Source: Coenobita brevimanus
Lineage: Eukaryota; Arthropoda; Malacostraca; Decapoda; Coenobitidae
Reading direction: 5' to 3'
Length of the DNA stretch: 64,000 bases
Assembly: GCA_032717465.1 (NCBI GenBank)
Contig: CM064732.1
Span: forward strand, 31,911,138 to 31,975,137
Part shown: one piece after another, positions 1 to 10,413 of the stretch
Numbering within the stretch: position 1 is the first letter of the stretch
Layout: each line of letters begins with the position of its first letter
Made by a program: the position numbers and the translations under genes
Notes under the pieces: generated by a model
Seen by the model: the letters and a program-made list of their open reading frames with translations, nothing else
Told to the model about the DNA's origin: nothing
The model's database searches: none

Positions 1-11
1 ATCCTCAGTGA

Positions 12-293
12 AAGAAGGGACGGTCACCGAAGCGGCAGAGCCCATGGGACGGGTCTTACTCTGTGTTGGACTGCTTATCTGACGTAACACATCGGATTCA
101 GGGAGGCAGGAAGTCTCACCCAAATGTGGTACACTTGAACCATCTGTGGCAGTACCATGGGCCAGGACAGTACAGCTGGGATGTCTCCGAGAAATCGTGG
201 TGTCCTGCAGCCGAGGATGCTGAGAAGGACCAAGGAGCTGAAGTGCAAGAGGATAGTGACAGTTTCCCAAGAGAAGAAGTGAATAAAGAATAG
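12..293 (+). pseudogene. C-terminal end of a gypsy-type Pol (integrase GPY/F tail), fragment
   Basis: The frame is open from just after a TGA at 9-11 to a TAG at 291-293. It reads a basic stretch, then WDGSYSVLDCLSDVTHRIQ, then a segment with VVHLNHLWQYHGPG. In Ty3/gypsy elements the end of integrase carries a GPY/F module of the form W-x-G-P-Y-x-V, followed by 'V-x-Y-R-I-Q-G' and 'VVH-x-x-R-L' segments, and this matches in order. It would bind or orient DNA during integration. The catalytic core lies off the window or is lost. The in-frame stop at 9-11 indicates a broken copy. Next downstream is a probable LTR, the order expected at the 3' end of such an element. Confidence 0.6.
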
Positions 294-699
294 GACCAAG
301 ACCTTCCAGGAGGAGTGGAGTGTGTGGAGGAACAAGGACGTCGTCGGAAGTGTCATAGAAGAAGACCTTTTAAGTTGAAGGATTATTTTGTGTATAGTTA
401 GATGTTTCATTCGGATTAAGGTTTATGTTTGTATACTAGGTAGTTTTGTCGGGACAACAAAGAACTAGGGAGGGGATAGTGCCAAGAAGCGAGATTTGCC
501 AGTTAGGTATTGCTAGAGAATTCTCGACATTTCCCAATATTTACCGCAGGTTTCGGTACAAGCCAAAGTTGCCAGTTTGCCTGCTGTTTGTGAGCAGTAA
601 TGTAAGAAAAGTCTGGCATGTTTTGATGTCTCCTAGTTGGTAGCTGTTAGCTTTTGCCCTGTCGAGTTTGTGCCAGAAGTTTCTCGGGTAATGTAAGGC

Positions 700-707
700 T
701 ATATAAG
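700..707 (+). promoter_or_regulatory. TATA box inside the probable LTR
   Basis: TATATAAG, preceded by a GC-richer stretch and followed by two near-identical copies of a segment containing GGTTTTCAGTTCAGTTTGAG (about 739-790). The position is typical of a U3/R junction. Confidence 0.4.
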
Positions 708-847
708 GATGGGAAGGAGACTGCAGGAAGTTTAGTTGGTTTTCAGTTCAGTTTGAGTGAAGTCCAGTCGGTTTTCAGTTCAGTTTGAGTGTTGAGAAAT
801 GCAGTGTCAGTGCAGTGCCAGTGAAGTTTGTATATTCGGTACTTGTG

Positions 848-1012
848 ATAACAGTGAAGTGTTGTCAAGCATTAAGTGTAATAACAGTGAAGTGTTGTCA
901 AGCATTTAGTGTAATAACAGTGAAGTGTTGTCCAGCATTAAGTGTAATAACAGTGAAGTGTTGTCAAGCATTAAGTGTAATAACAGTGAAGTGTTGTCAA
1001 GCATTAAGTGTA
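848..1012 (+). repeat. 33-bp tandem repeat, five copies
   Basis: Units start at 848, 881, 914, 947 and 980. Each begins ATAACAGTGAAGTGTTGTC, with single-base differences only (for example a C at the A of 'GTCAAG' in unit 3). Because 33 is a multiple of three, the forward frame reads an 11-residue repeat with a CC pair. That reading has no upstream coding support, so I treat it as a minisatellite in the R/U5 part of the LTR. Confidence 0.9.
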
Positions 1013-1267
1013 ATAGGAGTTAGTAAAGTTTGTATAGTTCCAGTGCTTGTGAGAACAGTGAAGTGAAGTGGGAAAGCATTAAGTGGAATTATTTGGAAAA
1101 TAGAGACAGTGAACTTTATGAAGCTAGTGTTTATTTTCGCCTCAGGCGATCTTGTGTCCTGTACACCGAAAGGCTGACCACAGGAAGAACAACTCACTGG
1201 GCAACGTCCTTCCTATACTGTACTACTGCTGTTGGAGCTTGTGGCAGTGTGGGGTGGGGACCTAACA

Positions 1268-1299
<32 letters not shown>

Positions 1300-1568
1300 G
1301 TTTATTATTATTATTAACAAAGTTATTCTTTATTATTATTATTATTATTATTATTATTGTTTATTATTATTATTAACCAAGTTATTCTTTATTATTATTA
1401 TTATTATTATTATTGTTTATTATTATTAATAACAAAGTTATTCTTTATTATTATTATTATTAGTAGTAGTAGTAGTAGTATTATGATAATGATGGTGATG
1501 AGGTTAACTTCAATTAATATAATAATAATGGTAATAATAATAATAATAATAATAGTAATAATAATAAT
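1268..1568. repeat. Compound (ATT)n/(AAT)n microsatellite
   Basis: Long ATT runs are separated by three copies of a short interruption containing AAGTTATTCTTTATT (near 1320, 1379 and 1435). It then drifts into TAG, ATG and AAT runs. The repeated interruption shows that the microsatellite has itself been duplicated in blocks of about 60 bp. Confidence 0.95.
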
Positions 1569-2103
1569 CTATCTATCTATTGCCAGACGCCTCAATCCCG
1601 TTTGAGGTGGCCACAAACAAATCGCCTCCAAGTCGCCCTGTCCCCCGCCATTTCACTGCCCTCCTCCCAACTCACACCCCCCTCTCTCATATACCTCTCC
1701 ACCCCATCCCTCCATCTCATCCTCGGCCTCCCCCTCCCTCTTCCCCCCTCCACCTCACATACACTCTCTTCATCAGTCTTTCACCCTCCATCCTCTCCAC
1801 ATGGCCAAACCACCTCAGTGTGTTCCTCATAACGCTTCCTATCACATCCACATCAACACCACAACGCTTCTTTATATCCGCATTCGTCAGCCTGTCTCTC
1901 CATGTGACTCCACAGGCTCCTCTTAAATAACTCATTTCCACTGCTCTCACTCTTGACTTGTGTCCTTCCAACAACGTCCAAGCTTCACTTCCGTGCTTCA
2001 CTTCCGTACGTTAGAGTTGGTATCACAATACTGTCATGTAGTAACTTTTTCACTTCCATGCTCACTTCCCTGTTTCTTATCACTGCTTTCAAAGAACCAG
2101 CAA
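1569..2103 (-). pseudogene. RTE-like LINE, 3' end (RT C-terminus and tail)
   Basis: On the minus strand it reads LKAVIRNREVSMEVKKLLHDS, then YGSEAWTLLEG, ACGVTWRDRL and LRWFGHVERM. This is the C-terminal region that follows reverse transcriptase in RTE-clade LINEs. The same protein end occurs at 59445-59936. The element ends with a (GATA)n-type tail (on the plus strand CTATCTATCTATT at 1569-1581), as is usual for RTE elements. The frame breaks near 1985-2000, where a short duplication of the CTTCACTTCCGT type shifts it. The 5' end is truncated at a microsatellite. Without the RT core it is inactive. Confidence 0.85.
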
Positions 2104-2215
2104 TAATAAAAAAAAAATAATAAAAATAATAATAATAATAATAAGAAGAAGAAGAAGAAGAAAAAAAATAAGAATAAGAATAATAACAATAACAATAATA
2201 ATGATAATAAGATGC
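2104..2215. repeat. AAT/AAG-rich microsatellite
   Basis: Runs of AAT, AAG and poly-A sit exactly at the truncated 5' end of the minus-strand LINE fragment. Confidence 0.9.
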
Positions 2216-2740
2216 CAGTAACAATGGTAAATGAAGCAACAAGAGTGACAGCAACGACAGTAACAGAGGCAATAAAAGCCAAAGCATTTGCCAAGGAATG
2301 CGTCTCACCCACCATCACTAAATAACTAGATCAATAAACCTGTGACAGTCGGAGGTATAACACTACAGGCTTACCAAAATGGAAAAAAGTCTGGATTTTG
2401 CTGTTTACTCCTACTAAGCTAAATACCATGCTACCATTCAGAAACCTGAAGTCAGGGTTATTATGTTGGTGAAGGTCATTGAGTATGACAATTCTTTGAT
2501 GAATTTCTAATAAGTACCCTATAAGTAGCCGTTCCTTTCTTTGAGGGTATGATAGCAAATGGTGAATAATGGCAAACTAAAAGAAAAGTTACATTTTTTT
2601 TTTCTCATCAAATTCTCTGGGACCCGGAGGTATATCAGCGCAGGTTGGCCAAAAATTATTAACAAACAACCATATATCTCTGGATAATGCCCACAAAGAA
2701 TGGATACAATTTGCCCACTTGATTAAGAGATATTTTTGGA
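2216..2740. other. Unrecognised non-coding sequence
   Basis: Ordinary mixed composition with no open frame of note and no match to the repeats recognised elsewhere in the window. Confidence 0.5.
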
Positions 2741-2771
<31 letters not shown>

Positions 2772-2782
2772 CACACACACAC
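2741..2782. repeat. (AC)n microsatellite
   Basis: A nearly perfect AC run with two single-base interruptions, ending at the head of a tRNA-derived SINE. Confidence 0.95.
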
Positions 2783-2783
2783 C

Positions 2784-3065
2784 GCTCGCTGGTGCAGTGG
2801 TAACGTTCCCGCTTGCCAACTAGTGGACGGGAGTTCGCGTCTCGCTCAAGTTGCGAAAAGTTTCACTGACGAAGTGGGTGGTTACTGTCCCCTTTGAGCA
2901 AGGGGACGGGTGTGTGCGTGTGTGAAGGTCACAGCCTTGCCTTTAGATCTGACTATATGAGCTCTCAGCTCCCTTCCGGGAGGGTAAAAGCTGACCATCA
3001 CGACCATCAAGTGATCCTGACCGACCCGGTGAATTACATAAATGTAGACATTTACATTATCGCCT
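2784..3065 (+). mobile_element. tRNA-derived SINE, family 1
   Basis: The head resembles a tRNA gene. It has a box A-like TGGTGCAGTGGT at 2790-2801 and a box B-like GAGTTCGCGTC at 2831-2841, spaced as in a tRNA gene, followed by a tRNA-unrelated body. The 3' part has short repeats around TAAATGTAGACATTTACA and no long poly-A. The changed T-arm bases argue against a functional tRNA gene. No second copy was found here, so the 3' end is approximate. Confidence 0.65.
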
Positions 3066-4233
3066 CACTTATCAGGCCATAACTAAAAATGCAACAACAG
3101 TAACATAATGGAACAACAAGAAAAACAGCAGCAGCAGCAGAAGCAAGAGTGGCTACAAGAACAGAAACAACAGAAAATATAGTAATAAAACATTACCAAT
3201 TCTAATAATAATAAGGATCAAATCATCACCATCATCAGTCATCGTCGTCATTATTAACAACAACCATGATCATCAACCATGATCATGACCATCCTCATTT
3301 ATTATACATCATCTAACATCCATCATCATCTTCCACGACCCATCATCACTATCCATCATCCATGATCATCATCACCCATCATTAGCTTCTGTCATCAGCA
3401 TCCATTAAATATTGAAATTATCCTTCACCTATGATCCATCATCTATCATCCATCATCTGTCATCATTATCCATCTTCATCCATGATCCATAATCATCATC
3501 ATCATCGTCATCCCATATTCATGATCATCATTCATTTCCGTTCATTAACCACCATCAACATCAATCATGATTATACATCATGTGCGCCTATCATCCAACA
3601 TCTACCTTCCATTACCCGTCCCGTCACCCATTATCACCATCATCTATCATCATCATCTATTGTTCATTACCATAATTCATTATCATCATCGATAATCTCA
3701 TTCATTATCCATCATCAACACCCATGAACATCATCAGTCATCATCATATATAGCCTATCATCATAATCATCCCTCATTTATCATCCCTCTTCCATTGTCC
3801 GTTTTCTGTCATCCATCATTTATCATCCATCATCATTACCCATTGCCCATCATCACCCATCATCCATCATCACCATCCAGCATCAACCATCGTAATTATC
3901 CATCATCTGTCATCCCGAACTATCATCCATCTTCACCATCTGACGTCTGTCATCATAACCCATCGTCCATCATCATCATCATCCATAAGACATCAACAAC
4001 ATCATCATTCCACAATCCATCATCGTCATCATCATCCGTTTTTACCATCCACCATCCGTCACTGTCATTTGTCATCCAGCATCATCTATCCTTATCATCC
4101 ATCATCCAGCATCAGTACCTTCGATCATCATCATTCATCATCCGTCACTATCATCATATTCCATCCATCATCATTTACCATCATCATTTACCGTCATCAT
4201 CCATCGTACGTCATCATCATCCATCATCTATCA
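3066..4233. repeat. CAT/ATC-rich simple-sequence tract
   Basis: From about 3220 the plus strand is built almost entirely from CAT, CATC and TCAT words in imperfect order, grading into the 34-bp array. Long open frames here (Ser/His/Ile only) are translations of low-complexity DNA. The first ~150 bases also contain CAG/CAA-rich stretches. Confidence 0.9.
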
Positions 4234-4811
4234 TTCACCGTCTATCATTATCAGCCATCATCCATCATTCACCGTCTATCATTATCAGCCATCATCCATC
4301 ATTCACCGTCTATCATTATCAGCCATCATCCATCATTCACCATCTATCATTATCAGCCATCATCCATCATTCACCGTCTATCATTATCAGTCATCATCCA
4401 TCATTCACCGTCTATCATTATCAGCCATCATCCATCATTCACCGTCTATCATTATCAGCCATCATCCATCATTCACCATCTATCATTATCAGTCATCATC
4501 CATCATTCACCGTCTATCATTATCAGTCATCATCCATCATTCACCATCTATCATTATCAGCCATCATCCATCATTCACCGTCTATCATTATCAGCCATCA
4601 TCCATCATTCACCATCTATCATTATCAGTCATCATCCATCATTCACCGTCTATCATTATCAGTCATCATCCATCATTCACCGTCTATCATTATCAGCCAT
4701 CATCCATCATTCACCATCTATCATTATCAGCCATCATCCATCATTCACCATCTATCATTATCAGCCATCCTCTATCATTCACCATCTATCATTATCAGCC
4801 ATCTTCTATTA
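4234..4811. repeat. 34-bp minisatellite, 17 copies
   Basis: Units start every 34 bases from 4234 to 4778 without slippage. Each begins TTCACC(G/A)TCTATCATTATC and carries a second variable site, AG(C/T)CAT. Read as base1/base2 the order is G/C, G/C, G/C, A/C, G/T, G/C, G/C, A/T, G/T, A/C, G/C, A/T, G/T, G/C, A/C, A/C, A/C. The overlapping long open frames arise because 34 is 1 mod 3, so the translation repeats every three units. Confidence 0.95.
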
Positions 4812-5960
4812 TATATCAGCCATCATCAATCATTATGATCCGTCGCCGATTATATATCAACCTTCATCTATCATCAGTATTAATCTTCATCATCTATCAT
4901 TATCATATACCATTATTATCAGTATTTTCAGTCAGTTTATGAGTCGACGGTAATGTGTACCACTCACACTTAAATGAGCCTGGTACACCACCTCACCCAA
5001 TCACTGGAGGTGAAACTTGTTGCGGCTGAACTTTACCATGGAACAGGGGTGCAGAGGGAAAGTCCTGATACGCTCGCCCCACCCCTCCCTCCTGTGAGAC
5101 AATGAAGCTGCCATTTGGCGAGGACTAACGTCGGGGTGACGCCGGTTTTGTCGCTGGGTGTATATGGTGTGGAGGTGGCGATTGTATAGTACATAGGTTG
5201 GTATGTGTGTGTGGGTGTGTGTGTGTGTGTAGGGCTGGTAGGGCAGCACGACATAGTTGGGATGGTGGAGAGGTTGGGATGGGCTAAGAAGGTGGTGGGT
5301 ACTGAGCCACGACAGTGCAAGTATACCCTGTGAATGTCGGTAATGCAGGTTGTCTGGCAGTCACTGTAACCCCCTGAATCGGGGTGAGGATTTTCAGTTT
5401 TTCATTGTTACGAAATGAATTCATTTAACTTAGGAAAGGCCTCATGTCATCTTAGGAATTTACTAATGTATGCAAATCCTCCAAGTGGAAACATCCATTA
5501 GATACAAAGAAAAAAAAAAAAAAAAAATCGTCTGAGGATTGCGAGAATAAAATAATGAAAAGAGGTGTCCTGGTTCAGTGGTGTAATGATTTTCATCAAA
5601 TTAGAGCAGAAATGGGTCAGCCCAGTGGATAGTAATGGTCTGAATGGGCATGATGGTTGTGGGTAATGGGATATGCAAGGGAAGTATATACAGCGTATAT
5701 GCTGTACATTTAAACCCAGAGTATTTGACTCCATATTCACACAGTTGACCAACCTTAACCTCATCCTTAATACTTAAACTAACTGTGTTGGCTGATTTTA
5801 AAAATCAAAATTTAGAACAATTATTGAATTCTGCCAGAAATGACCATACCGATCTAGAATGCAAGCTGTTTGCAGAACCGTTTAATCTCACTCCACCTGT
5901 AAAACAACCAACCAAAATACCTGATAATCCAGACAATAGTGCCTACCTGTTGGACCTATT

Positions 5961-5992
<32 letters not shown>

Positions 5993-5999
5993 CAGTGCT
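4812..5999. other. Non-coding DNA with small microsatellites
   Basis: Contains a (GT)n run at about 5207-5230, a poly-A run near 5509-5527 and an (AC)n run at about 5964-5991. No gene, and no repeat family shared with the rest of the window was recognised. Confidence 0.5.
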
Positions 6000-6007
6000 G
6001 AATAGTG

Positions 6008-6320
6008 CAGCGTTTCTTAACCTTTTCCGACCTGAACACCCCCGTGTAATAAGGTGTCAGTCCAGCACCCCTTTACAACTGGTTACTGGGACTACAGTTG
6101 CTACACTACTGCAGGGTTAAAGTGAAATGAAGTGAAGTACTGCCTAACAGTTTATTTTATACATTCTCCAAAAAAAAAAAAAAAATCGAGGATGCCACTA
6201 CTTAGCAAAACGAGTGAGAGAGAGAGGGAAAAAAAAACAATAATGCGGCATATTCCAGCACCTCCTAAAATTGATTTCAGCACCCCTGGGGGTGCTAGCA
6301 CTCCAAGTTAAGAGACGCTG
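6008..6320. mobile_element. hAT-type MITE with 8-bp target duplication
   Basis: The ends are inverted: CAGCGTTTCTTAAC at 6008-6021 and its counterpart reading CAGCGTCTCTTAAC inward from 6320. The flanking octamers are GAATAGTG (6000-6007) and GAATAGAG (6321-6328), seven of eight identical, as expected for hAT 8-bp duplications. The inside has CACCCC-rich subterminal segments in inverted order (6037-6075 and 6283-6297). It has no coding capacity, so an outside transposase would be needed. Confidence 0.85.
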
Positions 6321-6529
6321 GAATAGAGGTACTGTCACAACATGGATACTTCACCCACCATCTCATCAAAGCCTCATTAGTGAGTTGCTCCAGACCTCCC
6401 TGTTATGAACAGTCAGGGTAACCAGCACTTTGATAAGGAATACTGAGATGGATTTAAAAATCATCTTGCTGATATTTCATGGCAATATTTCTTCACTACT
6501 GATACCAGTTCTAGTTCCACATTAATGAC

Positions 6530-7273
6530 TTAACCCGTCACGTCCTGAGGTTTTCCGCACCTCCGACATCCCCCAATCCCGAGGTATTTTCGATTTTTTT
6601 TTTTTTTTGGCTAAAACCTCCGTTTTTGGTGAGAAACATCGAAAATTCATAGAGAAATCGCTCACCTGAGGTTTAAAATACTCGATCCAGGTAGGAGTTC
6701 CTCCTTACCTGACTGGGTTTTCGAACATGCTGGCACCAAAGAAAACGAGTTTTATGGGAGGGTAACTATTTCACACAACTCATAAACGGTATTTATTTAT
6801 TTACTTGGTATGAATTTATATGTAGTATGAGAGTATATTGGTTTTCAAGTGAGGTTCACTCACTAACTGATCACCATACCTGACCTTTTTTTGCCACATC
6901 ACTTGATCATTACTTCTGACTGTTTCTTCTAATGCTATGTAAACTTTGTCCTCCACATTGTCATCGATTGGGGAATCACTCTGGCCCTGAATATCTTTAC
7001 TGGCCAGGTCACTGGTAACAGGTGAATTGCTGAGACAATGGTGTGAGGGGGGGAGGGGGGAGGTTATGCGGTGTAAGGCATTGTCCCAGCTTGGCATCTT
7101 GTAGAGGCATAGAGGAAGGTGTTCCGTGTATACGTACGAAAAATCACGCGCGAAAATTGAAAATTGTGCAAATTAGGGACCTTGCAACTGCACGACGTAC
7201 CAGTACATCGCCGGGACTGGCAAATGCAAAATGTTGCAACGTACCCATACGTCGACAGGACGGGGCGGGTTAA
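6530..7273 (-). mobile_element. piggyBac-like MITE, copy A
   Basis: TTAA at 6530-6533 and again at 7270-7273 flank the element, the target duplication of piggyBac elements. Inside them the ends are inverted: CCCGTCACGTCCTG at the left and CCCGCCCCGTCCTG reading in from the right. The minus strand aligns along its length with copies B (43748-44500) and C (55272-55993). They share a block with NSPVTSDLASK and DNVEDKVY in translation and a poly-A plus GGATTGGGGG-type segment near the other end. It is too short for a transposase and is presumably mobilised in trans. Confidence 0.85.
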
Positions 7274-7598
7274 TACAAGTTGGTATAGAATTGTCCTACT
7301 GCAGTCAACGATTTACTAAAAGATCGGACTCCCCCACATCCCAAATCATTCAACACCAACTGTGCCAGACCAATGACCCAAAAGTCTTTAGCACATAACT
7401 CTAAGTGAAAAACGACAGATTTCCTCATTACCCTTGAATGTGCTAGGAACCATGCAAAAGCAGTAACAAATCTCGCCAAGTTGAGTAATGGAGGTAAAGA
7501 AGAGAAATAAAGAGAGACGGAAAATTAATATAGGAGGGATGAGGCTTGTTGAGAGGAAAGATAGGAAGTATGAAAGATTGGGTGAAAAATTAGATAAT
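7274..7598. other. Unrecognised spacer
   Basis: About 325 bases between two mobile elements, with a purine-rich second half (7490-7590). No feature recognised. Confidence 0.5.
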
Positions 7599-7917
7599 AT
7601 AGTACAGCATATAAGCTAAAAAATTTTGCACTTTTTGAGAAAAGCATGAAATTTCTAACTTAGTTAGTGCATACCATAGGATTTATTTTCAGATGTGGAG
7701 GGAAGTCAGATCTGACCCCTGAAGACCGTGAGAGGTCAAATCCAAGATGGCCACCAGTCCACTGGGTCTAATTTTCAAACATTTAATTTTGGAAACAAAC
7801 AGTGTAGCAAAACATTAAAGGTGTCATTTCCAACTAAGTTGGGGTTCTCCATTCATTTGGTGATGCTTTTGAGACCACCAGAACCCAAGAACATGCATTT
7901 AGATCAAGGTCAAATAA
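7599..7917 (+). repeat. Left terminal inverted repeat
   Basis: Aligns end to end with the reverse complement of 10414-10746. Shared blocks include GCACTTT(T/C)TGAGAAAA, AGATGTGGAGGGAAGTCAGA, GAGAGGTCAAATCCAAGATG and GGTCCACTGGGTCTAAT-like segments. Differences are scattered substitutions plus a ~15-base length difference near the outer end. Confidence 0.9.
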
Positions 7918-8023
7918 TAATACAAAAGAATTAACAGAACAGACCCATGATGCTAGTCTATTTCAACACTACTGAATATTGATAATGAGTAATGATGATG
8001 ATGATAATTGTAATGATCAAAAT

Positions 8024-10247
8024 CTAACAGTCTCCATAACAGAAGTACAGTGCAGTACATTTAAGTGCAGCTTTGGCACACTTGTACCGTCCAGTGCACC
8101 CTTTGTCACAATGACAGCGGATCAGTTCATGGCACGATTTGGATGCTTCAGGAAGAGTGGTCCAAAGCGGCTGCCACCCAGTTGTTTCGTTTGTCCAACC
8201 CCAGTCAGTTGGCTCTGACATCTCTGGATCCAGGACCAATGCCTGGTTCCAACAGTTCACCTGGTAGCATGTGCACTTCATGTGCTGCGTGAGTGCTGCC
8301 TGGGTTCGAGGAATGTTCTCTAGGGTTCTAGACTTCTGTGTGAAGAGCTGTTTCCTAGCATCATTCACTTTCGTGCACTCACTGGTTCAGTCGCACATCA
8401 GCACCACAAATTGCGCTGGCAGTAACATTGATCCTTCACTGACCTCGCATGGCATGCATAAGAGTTCACTGAAAGCTTCATTCACCCTGGGAAAGACTTC
8501 CAAGTTTCCCAGGCAGTCTTCTTTCCTCTGCCAGCGAATGCCGATCCAGTGTCACATCCGGTGAAAGCGTGAAACACTGGGAGAGTCAGACACTGTGTTG
8601 GAATCATTGTGGCAGCCATTTCGTGAACAGCTATGTACCGAAAGCTTGATCCAACACCAAAGGCAACCCACAGCTCATCAGGAGCTATCTTGCTTAATGA
8701 AACCACATCCAGTATTACCACATCAGTATCAACGGTACATATGGTCATCTTCTTACACCCTTTTTGCACAGCATCTTCCACATGTAGAAGTAGACGAGTG
8801 TCGGCCTCCTCTTGCGAACATGGGGCAAGGCAAGCCAAGGATGACTCAGCAGGAGAGCAGAGAACTCCACTTCCATCTGTTGCATACAGATCCTTGCCCT
8901 CTGCCAGAGGAAGCTGAACAGCTTTGCGTGACAGGAAAGCAAACAATGTGGTTTTGTTTTTATCACATCGAAGGAAGTCCTTCCAGTTGTTTGTCATGAC
9001 AGTAAGAAGAGCCGCCCTTTTCCTGGTGCCCTTTCCCGGCGTCTGTCTGGTTGAGGCTTTCAGGCTGGCAGGTAAGTATACATCCCAGACGAGGTCAATG
9101 TGGCTGCTTTTCTCAAGTTGAGCAGAGATATATGGTGCAAACACTCTTTCTCCATACACTTTAAATGTCCCTGATGTTCCAGGCTTTAGCATTTGAACCA
9201 CAGCTGCACCATCGAGAACTGTTGCATTAGCCAAAGGCACACTATTGTTTTCCAGCAGATCTGATTCCAGGCAGCGAAGTAGATCTGATTTAATCCCGAT
9301 CTGAATTTTTCCTCCAGTTGACAGAGCTGGCGGGGCTGCCTGGTTTTCATGGGAGAAGAAATTGTCTATGTCTCAATCTCGTGTTTGACAAGAGATGTAC
9401 AGCCTTCAAAAGAGACCACAGTCACTTTTCAGTGCTGCGAGGTGTGCCTTCTGTTTTGACTTAATCTTGACCGGTGGCCTACTGAACAGTGGAAACTTGT
9501 TCTTTGGAATCTTGTGTGTGACAGATGTTGTGCACTGTTCTAATTTTTCTGTCATAAACTTGATATACTGCTCCTTACCAAGGGTCTCGATCGTTCTCAC
9601 AGTTTCAGCCACTTGGGTGTCCATGATGTCCCTGTGTCAATGACTAGTAGATCTTGACTGTGTTCTAGAAATTGATTCCCCATCTCTTCGAGCACTGTTA
9701 CAAGGGCCTTAACTTCCTTCAGGAATGCTGCTTGCACTCCAGGTTGCTGGTCATGGTGACGGTGTCCAGTGTCACTAGTACCATGCTGTTGCTTTATGGC
9801 TTGTTGCTCAGACTCTGTAGTGATCCTGAAAATTTCGGGCCCTGCCACAATCCAGTGTCTGAGTGCTCCTGGATTGCCTGTCAGTTCAATAGCCCCACCA
9901 GAACCTTTCATCATTCCATTGTTCTGCTCAAGGCACTGGTCAAGTGCCATGGCAGAGAGCTTATTTGTTGGTTTTGTGCACCACAAAATTTCTGGACTTA
10001 AATTATGCTAGGGCTTCTGGGTGTATTTCAGCAAGAGTCATCATGTCACGGATGTGTAGGGGAAGCCATCTGGAGTAGTTTGTGTGATCTTGGGAGAACA
10101 TCCAGGGCACAATCTGCATCAGGAATTCCATCCACAGCTGGAAGTTACCTTCACGAAGTGACCTGATGTACTGCAGCAAGAGAAGCTCCAATGACAGGGT
10201 CTTAAGCCAGTAGTCAAAGTGGACACTGGCCTTTGCTCACTCTATGC
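8024..10247 (-). pseudogene. Uncharacterised repeated gene family with FEN1/XPG-like nuclease motifs, broken
   Basis: Fragments follow one protein order on the minus strand: 10247-10003 (SLREGNFQLWMEFL, DHTNYSRWLPLHIRDM), 9986-9597 (ALDQCLEQNNGMMKGSGGA), 9624-9406 (LAALKSDCGLF), 9240-8482 and 8368-8024. The 252-residue piece has E145-A-D147, then D171-T-D173, then G228-C-D230 and a GRGKKTAW segment at 237-244. This is the order of the acidic I-region (EAEA...TEDxD) and the GCD...GIGPKxA helix-turn-helix of FEN1/XPG nucleases. The last part is Cys-rich (CHCDKGCTGRYKCAKAALKC). I recall this protein as a common uncharacterised family in invertebrate and fish genomes; the nuclease assignment is my inference. 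Breaks seen: frameshifts near 9990 and 8480, and TGA codons at 9406-9408 and again near 9375. Confidence 0.75.
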
Positions 10248-10306
10248 ACCACTCCTAGCATGGATATAAACAATACAAAACTATGCAACATCCCACATCC
10301 ACCACA

Positions 10307-10343
<37 letters not shown>

Positions 10344-10413
10344 GCTAAATACAGTGACACCACTGGGTGTTCATTTACAAATGTCAATTAATTGCTTATT
10401 TTTTGGTAAATTT

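Larger units (their letters stand above)
447..1267 (+). repeat. Probable 3' LTR of the gypsy-type element
   Basis: The segment begins TGTCGGGAC and ends CCTAACA (TG...CA ends) and lies directly after a Pol C-terminus. It holds a TATA motif at 700-707. A purine tract AGGGAGGGGA sits at 467-476; if that is the polypurine tract, the LTR would instead begin with the TG at 480. It ends exactly where an ATT microsatellite starts. No second LTR lies in the window, so the boundaries are inferred from terminal dinucleotides and context only. Confidence 0.45.

Noticed and set aside
848..1012. CRISPR-like array
   Set aside because: The 33-bp units are directly adjacent with no spacers, and the DNA is eukaryotic.
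3795..4953. Long Ser/His/Ile open frames (347 and 294 residues) over the CAT-rich region
   Set aside because: They are translations of CAT/ATC simple sequence and of the 34-bp minisatellite. Two frames are open over the same DNA and no domain is present.
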